In this document: piece by piece, positions 12,236 to 23,460 of the stretch
Layout of the letters: every line of letters starts with the position of its first letter
Position numbering within the stretch: the first letter of the stretch is position 1
Assembly (NCBI RefSeq): GCF_040869045.1
Contig: NW_027137008.1
Coordinates: 248,001-312,000 of the forward strand
Direction of reading: 5' to 3'
DNA length: 64,000 bases
Source of the DNA: Eurosta solidaginis
Taxonomy: Eukaryota; Arthropoda; Insecta; Diptera; Tephritidae
Notes under the pieces: model-generated
Told to the model about the DNA's origin: nothing
What the model saw: only the letters and a program-made list of their open reading frames with translations
Databases searched by the model: none
Position numbers and translations under genes: made by a program

Positions 12236-13249
12236 CAAACGATGTTTCTCGTTGTATATCCTTTAATTCTAGAGTTAAATTGATAAATAACGTGTACGAA
12301 TTTGTTTAACGCAATTGTTTTGGTTACTCGACGTCTCCGTTCTCGTGTAGCCTACATATTGCGTTTTTTTTCTAATTTGCTTACCGGGCTAAAGGTTAGC
12401 ATGCTTAAAATACGTAAGTCGTTTTGTTCAACAAATTTGAGTAGATAACTCAGCAGTTGTTTGCATCAGAGCGACAATTTTTGAGATAGTTATTAAAACT
12501 ATTTAAAGGTTGTCAGACGATGTTTCTCGTTGTATATCCTTTAATTCTAGAGTTAAATTGATAAATAACGTGTACGAATTTGTTTAACGCATTTGTTTTG
12601 GTTACTCGACGTCTCCGTTTTCGTGTAGCCTACATATTGCGTTTTTTTTTTAATTTGCTTACCGGGCTAAAGGTTAGCATGCTTAAAATACGTAAGTCGT
12701 TTTGTTCAACAAATTTAAGTAGATAACTCATCAGTTGTTGGCATCAGAGCGACAATTTTTGAGATAGTTATTAAAACTGTTTAAAGGTTGTCAAACGATG
12801 TTGTTCGTTGTATATCCTTTAATTCTAGAGTTAAATTGATAAATAACGTGTACGAATTTGTTTAACGCATTTGTTTTGGTTACTCGACGTCTCCGTTCTC
12901 GTGTAGCCTACATATTGCGTTTTTTTTCTAATTTGCTTACCGGGCTAAAGGTTAGCATGCTTAAAATACTTAAGTCGTTTTGTTCAACAAATTTGAGTAG
13001 ATAACTCAGCAGTTGTTTGCATCTGAGCGACAATTTTTGAGATAGTTATTAAAACTGTTTAAAGGTTGTCAAACGTTGTTTCTCGTTGTATATCCTTTAA
13101 TTCTAGAGTTAAATTGATAAATAACGTGTACGAATTTGTTTAACGCATTTGTTTTGGTTACTCGACGTCTCCGTTCTCGTGTAGCCTACATATTGCGTTT
13201 TTTTTTAATTTGCTTACCGGGCTAAAGGTTAGCATGCTTAAAATACGTA

Positions 13250-14920
13250 AGTCGTTTTGTTCAACAAATTTGAGTAGATAACTCAGCAGTTGTTTGCATC
13301 AGAGCGACAATTTTTGAGATAGTTATTAAAACTGTTTAAAGGTTGTCAAACGATGTTGTTCGTTGTATATCCTTTAATTCTAGAGTTAAATTGATAAATA
13401 ACGTGTACGAATTTGTTTAACGCATTTGTTTTGGTTACTCGACGTCTCCGTTCTCGTGTAGCCTACATATTGCGTTTTTTTTCTAATTTGCTTACCGGGC
13501 TAAAGGTTAGCATGCTTAAAATACTTAAGTCGTTTTGTTCAACAAATTTGAGTAGATAACTCAGCAGTTGTTTGCATCTGAGCGACAATTTTTGAGATAG
13601 TTATTAAAACTGTTTAAAGGTTGTCAAACGTTGTTTCTCGTTGTATATCCTTTAATTCTAGAGTTAAATTGATAAATAACGTGTACGAATTTGTTTAACG
13701 CATTTGTTTTGGTTACTCGACGTCTCCGTTCTCGTGTAGCCTACATATTGCGTTTTTTTTTAATTTGCTTACCGGGCTAAAGGTTAGCATGCTTAAAATA
13801 CGTAAGTCGTTTTGTTCAACAAATTTAAGTAGATAACTCCTCAGTTGTTTGCATCAGAGCGACAATTTTTGAGATAGTTATTAAAACTGCTTAAAGGTTG
13901 TCAAACGTTGTTTCTCGTTGTATATCCTTTAATTCTAGAGTTAAATTGATAAATAACGTGTACGAATTTGTTTAACGCATTTGTTTTGGTTACTCGACGT
14001 CTCCGTTCTCGTGTAGCCTACATATTGCGTTTTTTTTCTAATTTGCTTACCGGGCTAAAGGTTAGCATGCTTAAAATACGTAAGTCGTTTTGTTCAACAA
14101 ATTTGAGTAGATAACTCAGCAGTTGTTTGCATCAGAGCGACAATTTTTGAGATAGTTATTAAAACTGTTTAAAGGTTGTCAAACGATGTTGTTCGTTGTA
14201 TATCCTTTAATTCTAGAGTTAAATTGATAAATAACGTGTACGAATTTGTTTAACGCATTTGTTTTGGTTACTCGACGTCTCCGTTTTCGTGTAGCCTACA
14301 TATTGCGTTTTTTTTTTAATTTGCTTACCGGGCTAAAGGTTAGCATGCTTAAAATACGTAAGTCGTTTTGTTCAACAAATTTAAGTAGATAACTCATCAG
14401 TTGTTGGCATCAGAGCGACAATTTTTGAGATAGTTATTAAAACTGTTTAAAGGTTGTCAAACGATGTTGTTCGTTGTATATCCTTTAATTCTAGAGTTAA
14501 ATTGATAAATAACGTGTACGAATTTGTTTAACGCATTTGTTTTGGTTACTCGACGTCTCCGTTCTCGTGTAGCCTACATATTGCGTTTTTTTTCTAATTT
14601 GCTTACCGGGCTAAAGGTTAGCATGCTTAAAATACTTAAGTCGTTTTGTTCAACAAATTTGAGTAGATAACTCAGCAGTTGTTTGCATCTGAGCGACAAT
14701 TTTTGAGATAGTTATTAAAACTGTTTAAAGGTTGTCAAACGTTGTTTCTCGTTGTATATCCTTTAATTCTAGAGTTAAATTGATAAATAACGTGTACGAA
14801 TTTGTTTAACGCATTTGTTTTGGTTACTCGACGTCTCCGTTCTCGTGTAGCCTACATATTGCGTTTTTTTTTAATTTGCTTACCGGGCTAAAGGTTAGCA
14901 TGCTTAAAATACGTAAGTCG
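13250..14920 (+). repeat. Six-monomer expansion inside HOR-1 copy C
   Basis: Compared with copies A and B, this stretch holds extra monomers. The mark TACTTAAG with CATCTGAGCG occurs three times in copy C (about 12966, 13523 and 14634) but once in B. GATGTTGTTCG occurs at about 12799, 13352, 14186 and 14464. The monomer ending near 13352 looks chimeric: its front matches the unit that follows TACTTAAG in copy B, its back matches the TTGTTCG unit. A monomer with CTCCTCAG and CTGCTTAAAGG (about 13830-13890) resembles one that sits much later in the HOR (about 2,985-3,040 in copy A). Edges are approximate because neighbouring monomers are nearly identical. Confidence 0.8.
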
Positions 14921-17900
14921 TTTTGTTCAACAAATTTGAGTAGATAACTCAGCAGTTGTTTGCATCAGAGCGACAATTTTTGAGATAGTTATTAAAACTA
15001 TTTAAAGGTTGTCAAACGATGTTTCTCGTTGTATATCCTTTAATTCTAGAGTTAAATTGATAAATAACGTGTACGAATTTGTTTAACGCATTTGTTTTGG
15101 TTACTCGACGTCTCCGTTCTCGTGTAGCCTACATATTGCGTTTTTTTTTTTATTTGCTTACCGGGCTAAAGGTTAGCATGCTTAAAATACGTAAGTCGTT
15201 TTGTTCAACAAATTTGAGTAGATAACTCAGCAGTTGTTTGCATCAGAGCGACAATTTTTGAGATAGTTATTAAAACTGTTTAAAGGTTGTCAAACGTTGT
15301 TTCTCGTTGTATATCCTTTAATTCTAGAGTTAAATTGATAAATAACGTGTACGAATTTGTTTAACGTATTTGTTTTGGTTACTCGACGTCTCCGTTCTCG
15401 TGTAGCCTACATATTGCGTTTTTTTTTTTTAATTTGCTTACCGGGCTAAAGGTTAGCATGCTTAAAATACGTAAGTCGTTTTGTTCAACAAATTTAAGTA
15501 GATAACTCAGCAGTTGTTTGCATCAGAGCGACAATTTTTGAGATAGTTATTAAAACTATTTAAAGGTTGTCAAACGATGTTTATCGTTGTATATCCTTTA
15601 ATTCTAGAGTTAAATTGATAAATAACGTGTGCGAATTTGTTTAACGCATTTGTTTTGGTTAGTCGACGTCTCCGTTCTCGTGTAGCCTACATATTGCGTT
15701 TTTTTTTTAATTTGCTTACCGGGCTAAAGGTTAGCATGCTTAAAATACGTAAGTCGTTTTGTTCAACAAATTTAAGTAGATAACTCAGCAGTTGTTTGCA
15801 TCAGAGCGACAATTTTTGAGATAGTTACTAAAACTATTTAAAGCTTGTCAAACGATGTTTCTCGTTGTATATCCTTTAATTCTAGAGTTAAATTGATAAA
15901 TAACGTTTACGAATTTGTTTAACGCATTTGTTTTGGTTACTCGACGTCTCCGTTCTCGTGTAGCCTACATATTGCGTTTTTTTTAAATTTGCTTACCGGG
16001 CTAAAGGTTAGCATGCTTAAAATACGTAAGTCGTTTTATTCAACAAATTTGAGTAGATAACTCAGCAGTTGTTTGCATCAGAGCGACAATTTTTGAGATA
16101 GTTATTAAAACTATTTAAAGGTTGTCAAACGATGTTTCTCGTTGTATATCCTTTAATTCTAGAGTTAAATTGATAAATAACGTGTACGAATTTGTTTAAC
16201 GCATTTGTTTTGGTTACTCGATGTCTCCGTTCTCGTGTAGCCTACATATTGCGTTTTTTTTTTAATTTGCTTACCGGGCTAAAGGTTAGCATGCTTAAAA
16301 TACGTAATTCGTTTTGTTCAACAAATTTAAGTAGATAACTCCTCAGTTGTTTGCATCAGAGCGACAATTTTTGAGATAGTTATTAAAACTGTTTAAAGGT
16401 TGTCAAACGTTGTTTCTCGTTCAATATACTTTAATTCTAGAGTTAAATTGATAAATAACGTGTACGAATTTGTTTAACGCTTTTGTTTTGGTTACTCGAC
16501 GTCACCGTTCTCGTGTAGCCTACATATTGCATTTTTTTTCTAATTTGCTTACCGGGCTAAAGGTTAGCATGCTTAAAATACGTAAGTCGTTTTGTTCAAC
16601 AAATTTAAGTAGATAACTCCTCAGTTGTTTGCATCAGAGCGACAATTTTTGAGATAGTTATTAAAACTGCTTAAAGGTTGTCAAACGTTGTTTCTCGTTG
16701 TATATCCTTTAATTCTAGAGTTAGATTGATAAATAACGTGTACGAATTTGTTTAACGTATTTGTTTTGGTTACTCGACGTCTCCGTTCTCGTGTAGCCTA
16801 CATATTGCGTTTTTTTTTTAATTTGTTTACCGGGCTAAAGGTTAGCATGCTTAAAATACGTAAGTCGTTTTGTTCAACAAATTTGAGTAGATAACTCAGC
16901 AGTTGTTTGCATCAGAGCGACAATATTTGAGATAGTTATTAAAACTGTTTAAAGGTTGTCAAACGATGTTTCTCGTTGTATATCCTTAAATATTGATAAA
17001 TAACGTGTACGAATTTGTTTAACGCATTTGTTTTGGGTACTCGAAGGCTCCGTTATCGTGTAGCCTACATATTGCGTTTTTTTTTTTAATTTGCTTACCG
17101 GGCTAAAGGTTAGCATGCTTAAAATACGTAAGTCGTTTTGTTCAACAAATTTAAGTAGATAACTCATCAGTTGTTTGCATCAGAGCGACAATTTTTGAGA
17201 TAGTTATTAACACTGTTTAAAGGTTGTCAAACGTTGTTTCTCGTTGTATATCCTTTAATTCTAGAGTTATATTGATAAATAACGTGTACGAATTTGTTTA
17301 ACGCATTTATTTTGGTTACTCGACGTCTCCGTTCTCGTGTAGTCTACATATTGCGTTTTTTTTCTAATTTGCTTACCGGGCTAAAGGTTAGCATGCTTAA
17401 AATACGTAAGTCGTTTTGTTCAACAAATTTGAGTAGATAACTCAGCAGTTGTTTGCATCAGAGCGACAATTTTTGAGATAGTTATTAAAACTCTTTAAAA
17501 GTTGTCAAACGATGTTTCTCGTTGTATATCCTTTAATTCTAGAGTTAAATTGATAAATAACATGTACGACTTTGTTTAACGCAATTTTTTTTTGGTTACT
17601 CGACGTCTCCGTTCTCGTGTAGCCTACATATTGCGTTTTTTTTTTAATTTTCTTACCGGGCTAAAGGTTGGCATGCTTAAAATACGTAAGTCGTTTTGTT
17701 CAACAAATTTGAGTAGATAACTCAGCAGTTGTTTGCATCAGAGCGACAATTTTTGAGATAGTTATTAAAACTATTTAAAGGTTGTCAAACGATGTTTCTC
17801 GTTGTATATCCTTTAATTCTAGAGTTAAATTGATAAATAACGTGTAAGAATTTGTTTAACGCATTTATTTTGGTTACTCGACGTCTCCGTTCTCGTGTAG

Positions 17901-18780
17901 CCTACATATTGCGTTTTTTTTAATTTGCTTACCGGGCTAAAGGTTAGCATGCTTAAAATACGTAAGTCGTTTTGTTCAACAAATTTGAGTAGATAACTCA
18001 GCAGTTGTTTGCATCAGAGCGACAATTTTTGAGATAGTTATTAAAACTATTTAAAGGTTGTCAAACAATGTTTCTCGTTGTATATCCTTTAATTCTAGAG
18101 TTAAATTGATAAATAACATGTACGAATTTGTTTAACGCATTTGTTTTGGTTACTCGACGTCTCCGTTCTCGTGTAGCCTACATATTGCGTTTTTTTTTTA
18201 ATTTGCTTACCGGGCTAAAGGTTAGCATGCCTAAAATACGTAAGTCGTTTTGTTCAACAAAGTTGAGTAGATAACTCAGCAGTTGTTTGCATCAGAGCGA
18301 CAATTTTTGAGATATTTATTAAAACTATTTAAAGGTTGTCAAACGATGTTTCTCGTTGTATATCCTTTAATTCTAGAGTTAAATTGATAAATAACGTGTA
18401 CGAATTTGTTTAACGCATTTGTTTTGGTTACTCGACGTCTCCGTTCTCGTGTAGCCTACATATTGCGTTTTTTTTTTAATTTGCTTACGGGGCTAAAGGT
18501 TAGCATGCTTAAAATACGTAAGTCGTTTTATTCAACAAATTTAAGTAGATAACTCCTCAGTTGTTTGCATCAGAGCGACAATTTTTGAGATAGTTATTAA
18601 AACTGTTTAAAGGTTGTCAAACGTTGTTTCTCGTTGTATATCCTTTAATTCCAGAGTTAAATTGATAAATAACGTGTACGAATTTGTTTAACGCATTTGT
18701 TTTGGTTACTCGACGGCTCCGTTCTCGTGTAGCCTACATATTGCGTTTTTTTTTAATTTGCTTACCGTGGCTAAAGGTTA

Positions 18781-19143
18781 AAAAAAAAAATAAATGTAAG
18801 GCGCGATAACCTCCGAAGAGATCTAAGGCCGAGCTTCTCTTCCAATTTGCGTCGTGCTCCTCTTGATTCTTCGCTACAAATTGGCCGGACGGGACCTACA
18901 TGTTTTTATGCCGACTCCGAACGGCATCTGCAAGGCAGATGAGTTTTCACTGAGAGCTTTTCATGGCAGAAATACAATCGGAGCGCTTGCCAGACACTGC
19001 CAAGGAGCGACCCCGCTTAGAAAAATTTTCTTCTAATTGAAAAATCTTATTTCTAAAATTTTGATGTTGCTTTTGCCCGGGAGTTGAACCCAGGGCATAC
19101 GGTGTGATAAGCGGAGCACGCTACCATCACACCACGGTGGCAG
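18781..19143 (-). mobile_element. tRNA-headed SINE, copy 3
   Basis: Same element in HOR-1 copy C, with the tRNA-like head at 19069-19141. The left flank reads CCGTGGCTAAAGGTTA (18765-18780), one T longer than the other copies. The right flank (19144-19158) carries the G-to-A change seen in copies 1 and 2. One-base homopolymer gains are present (CATGTTTTTATG near 18899, GCTTTTGCCC near 19069), which may be real or sequencing errors. Confidence 0.88.
19080..19134 (-). promoter_or_regulatory. Pol III A and B boxes of SINE copy 3
   Basis: B box GGTTCAACTCC at 19080-19090 and A box TGGTGTGATGG at 19124-19134 on the minus strand, unchanged from copy 1. Confidence 0.8.
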
Positions 19144-19614
19144 CCGAGCTAAAGGTTAGCATGCTTAAAATACGTAAGTCGTTTTGTTCAACAAATTTGA
19201 GTAGATAACTCAGCAGTTGTTTTGCATCAGAGCGACAATATTTGAGATAGTTATTAAAACTGTTTAAAGGTTGTCAAACGATGTTTCTCGTTGTATATCC
19301 TTAAATATTGATAAATAACGTGTACGAATTTGTTTAACGCATTTGTTTTGGTTACTCGACGGCTCCGTTCTCGTGTAGCCTACATATTGCGTTTTTTTTT
19401 TGTAATTTGCTTACCGGGCTAAAGGTTAGCATGCTTAAAATACGTAAGTCGTTTTGTTCAACAAATTTAAGTAGATAACTCCTCAGTTGTTTGCATCAGA
19501 GCGACAATTTTTGAGATAGTTATTAAAACTATTTAAAGGTTGTCAAACGATGTTTCTCGTTGTATATCCTTTAATTCTAGAGTTAAATTGATAAATAACG
19601 TGTACGAATTTGTT

Positions 19615-22600
19615 TAACGCATTTGTTTTGGTCACTCGACGTCTCCGTTCTCGTGTAGCCTACATATTGCGTTTTTTTTTTTAATTTGCTTACCGGGGTA
19701 AAGGTTAGAATGCTTAAAATACGTAAGTCGTTTTGTTCAACAAACTTGAGTAGATAACTCAGCAGTTGTTTGCATCAGAGCGACAATTTTTGAGATAGTT
19801 ATTAAAACTATTTAAAGGTTGTCTCAGCAGTTGTTTGCATCAGAGAGACAATTTTTGAGATAGTTATTAAAACTGTTTAAAGGTTGTCAAACGATGTTTC
19901 TCGTTGTATATCCTTTAATTCTAGAGTTAAATTGATAAATAACGTGTACGAATTTGTTTAACGCAATTGTTTTGGTTACTCGACGTCTCCGTTCTCGTGT
20001 AGCCTACATATTGCGTTTTTTTTCTAATTTGCTTACCGGGCTAAAGGTTAGCATGCTTAAAATACGTAAGTCGTTTTGTTCAACAAATTTGAGTAGATAA
20101 CTCAGCAGTTGTTTGCATCAGAGCGACAATTTTTGAGATAGTTATTAAAACTATTTAAAGGTTGTCAGACGATGTTTCTCGTTGTATATCCTTTAATTCT
20201 AGAGTTAAATTGATAAATAACGTGTACGAATTTGTTTAACGCATTTGTTTTGGTTACTCGACGTCTCCGTTTTCGTGTAGCCTACATATTGCGTTTTTTT
20301 TTTAATTTGCTTACCGGGCTAAAGGTTAGCATGCTTAAAATACGTAAGTCGTTTTGTTCAACAAATTTAAGTAGATAACTCATCAGTTGTTGGCATCAGA
20401 GCGACAATTTTTGAGATAGTTATTAAAACTGTTTAAAGGTTGTCAAACGATGTTGTTCGTTGTATATCCTTTAATTCTAGAGTTAAATTGATAAATAACG
20501 TGTACGAATTTGTTTAACGCATTTGTTTTGGTTACTCGACGTCTCCGTTCTCGTGTAGCCTACATATTGCGTTTTTTTTTCTAATTTGCTTACCGGGCTA
20601 AAGGTTAGCATGCTTAAAATACTTAAGTCGTTTTGTTCAACAAATTTGAGTAGATAACTCAGCAGTTGTTTGCATCTGAGCGACAATTTTTGAGATAGTT
20701 ATTAAAACTGTTTAAAGGTTGTCAAACGTTGTTTCTCGTTGTATATCCTTTAATTCTAGAGTTAAATTGATAAATAACGTGTACGAATTTGTTTAACGCA
20801 TTTGTTTTGGTTACTCGACGTCTCCGTTCTCGTGTAGCCTACATATTGCGTTTTTTTTTAATTTGCTTACCGGGCTAAAGGTTAGCATGCTTAAAATACG
20901 TAAGTCGTTTTGTTCAACAAATTTGAGTAGATAACTCAGCAGTTGTTTGCATCAGAGCGACAATTTTTGAGATAGTTATTAAAACTATTTAAAGGTTGTC
21001 AAACGATGTTTCTCGTTGTATATCCTTTAATTCTAGAGTTAAATTGATAAATAACGTGTACGAATTTGTTTAACGCATTTGTTTTGGTTACTCGACGTCT
21101 CCGTTCTCGTGTAGCCTACATATTGCGTTTTTTTTTAATTTGCTTACCGGGCTAAAGGTTAGCATGCTTAAAATACGTAAGTCGTTTTGTTCAAAAAATT
21201 TGAGTAGATAACTCAGCAGTTGTTTGCATCAGAGCGACAATTTTTGAGATATTAAAACTGTTTAAAGGTTGTCAAACGTTGTTTCTCGTTGTATATCCTT
21301 TAATTCTAGAGTTAAATTGATAAATAACGTGTACGAATTTGTTTAACGTATTTGTTTTGGTTACTCGACGTCTCCGTTCTCGTGTAGCCTACATATTGCG
21401 TTTTTTTTTTTTTAATTTGCTTAACCGGAAGGTTAGCATGCTTAAAATACGTAAGTCGTTTTGTTCAACAAATTTAAGTAGATAACTCAGCAGTTGTTTG
21501 CATCAGAGCGACAATTTTTGAGATAGTTATTAAAACTATTTAAAGGTTGTCAAACGATGTTTCTCGTTGTATATCCTTTAATTCTAGAGTTAAATTGATA
21601 AATAACGTGTACGAATTTGTTTAACGCATTTGTTTTGGTTAGTCGACGTCTCCGTTCTCGTGTAGCCTACATATTGCGTTTTTTTTTTTAATTTTCTTAC
21701 CGGGCTAAAAGTTAGCATGCTTAAAATACGTAAGTCGTTTTGTTCAACAAATTTAAGTAGATAACTCAGCAGTTGTTTGCATCAGAGCGACAATTTTTGA
21801 GATAGTTATTAAAACTATTTAAAGGTTGTCAAACGATGTTTCTCGTTGTATATCCTTTAATTCTAGAGCTAAATTGATAAATAACGTTTACGAATTTGTT
21901 TAACGCATTTGTTTTGGTTACTCGACGTCTCCGTTCTCGTGTAGCCTACATATTGCGTTTTTTTTAAATTTGCTTACCGGGCTAAAGGTTAGCATGCTTA
22001 AAATACGTAAGTCGTTTTTATTCAACAAATTTGAGTAGATAACTCAGCAGTTGTTTGCATCAGAGCGACAATTTTTGAGATAGTTATTAAAACTATTTAA
22101 AGGTTGTCAAACGATGTTTCTCGTTGTATATCCTTTAATTCTAGAGTTAAATTGATAAATAACGTGTACGAATTTGTTTAACGCATTTGTTTTGGTTACT
22201 CGATGTCTCCGTTCTCGTGTAGCCTACATATTGCGTTTTTTTTTTAATTTGCTTACCGGGCTAAAGGTTAGCATGCTTAAAATACGTAATTCGTTTTGTT
22301 CAACAAATTTAAGTAGATAACTCCTCAGTTGTTTGCATCAGAGCGACAATTTTTGAGATAGTTATTAAAACTGTTTAAAGGTTGTCAAACGTTGTTTCTC
22401 GTTCAATATACTTTAATTCTAGAGTTAAATTGATAAATAACGTGTACGAATTTGTTTAACGCTTTTGTTTTGGTTACTCGACGTCACCGTTCTCGTGTAG
22501 CCTACATATTGCATTTTTTTTCTAATTTGCTTACCGGGCTAAAGGTTAGCATGCTTAAAATACGTAAGTCGTTTTGTTCAACAAATTTAAGTAGATAACT

Positions 22601-22800
22601 CCTCAGTTGTTTGCATCAGAGCGACAATTTTTGAGATAGTTATTAAAACTGCTTAAAGGTTGTCAAACGTTGTTTCTCGTTGTATATCCTTTAATTCTAG
22701 AGTTAAATTGATAAATAACGTCTACGAATTTGTTTAACGTATTTGTTTTGGTTACTCGACGTCTCCGTTCTCGTGTAGCCTACATATTGCGTTTTTTTTT
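19615..22800 (+). repeat. HOR-1 copy D (partial)
   Basis: Begins like copies B and C, with the 65-bp partial duplication at 19758-19887, CTCCGTTTTCG (about 20270), TTGTTCG (about 20453), TACTTAAG (about 20620), GTTAGTCGACG (about 21638), CGTTCAATATAC (about 22400) and GACGTCACCG (about 22481). After about 22.8 kb the expected short monomer with CCTTAAATATTG and the SINE are absent, and the order of variants is lost. Small indels are also common here (for example a 6-bp loss near 21250 and a rearranged CTTAACCGGAAGG near 21420). Confidence 0.82.
19758..19887 (+). repeat. 65-bp partial monomer duplication (copy D)
   Basis: Same tandem 65-bp segment as at 144-273. Its presence shows that the incomplete copy D shares its left part with copies A to C. 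Confidence 0.92.
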
Positions 22801-23440
22801 TAAATTTGTTTACCGGGCTAAAGGTTAGCATGCTTAAAATACGTAAGTCGTTTTGTTCAACAAATTTAAGTAGATAACTCATCAGTTGTTTGCATCAGAG
22901 CGACAATTTTTGAGATAGTTATTAAAACGGTTCAAAGGTTGTCAAACGTTGTTTCTCGTTGTATATCCTTTAATTCTAGAGTTAAATTGATAAATAACGT
23001 GTACGAATTTGTTTAACGCATTTGTTTTGGTTACTCGACGTCTCCGTTCTCGTGTAGCCTAAAAATTGCGTTTTTTTCTAATTTGCTTACCGGGCTAAAG
23101 GTTAGCATGCTTAAAATACGTAAGTCGTTTTGTTCAACAAATTTGAGTAGATAACTCAGCAGTTGTTTGCATCAGAGCGACAATTTTTGAGATAGTTATT
23201 AAAATTGTTTAAAGGTTGTCAAACGTTGTTTCTCGTTGTATATCCTTTAATTCTAGAGTTAAATTGATAAATAACGTGTACGAATTTGTTTAACGCATTT
23301 GTTTTGGTTACTCGACGTCTCCGTTCTCGTGTAGCCTACATATTGCGTTTTTTTTTCTAATTTGCTTACCGGGCTAAAGGTTAGCATGCTTAAAATACGT
23401 AAGTCGTTTTGTTCAACAAATTTGAGTAGATAACTCAGCA

Positions 23441-23460
23441 GTTGTTATTAAAACTATTTA
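23441..23460 (+). repeat. Monomer with 30-bp internal deletion
   Basis: The sequence jumps from CAGTTGTT straight to ATTAAAAC, losing the 30 bp that include the GCATCAGAGCGAC block. Both deletion edges carry GTT, as expected for slippage between short direct repeats. Confidence 0.85.

Larger units (their letters stand above)
11963..19614 (+). repeat. HOR-1 copy C (26 monomers + SINE)
   Basis: Same monomer order as copies A and B, but about 7.65 kb long because six monomers (about 1,668 bp) were added between about 13.25 and 14.92 kb. The offset to copy B is about 5,980 bp before the expansion and about 7,649 bp after it (the short T-run/ATTTGC mark at 7500 matches 15149). The SINE is at 18781-19143. 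The mark CCGGGGTAAAGG (about 12042) is shared with copy D only, placing C and D as closest relatives at that point. Confidence 0.88.
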
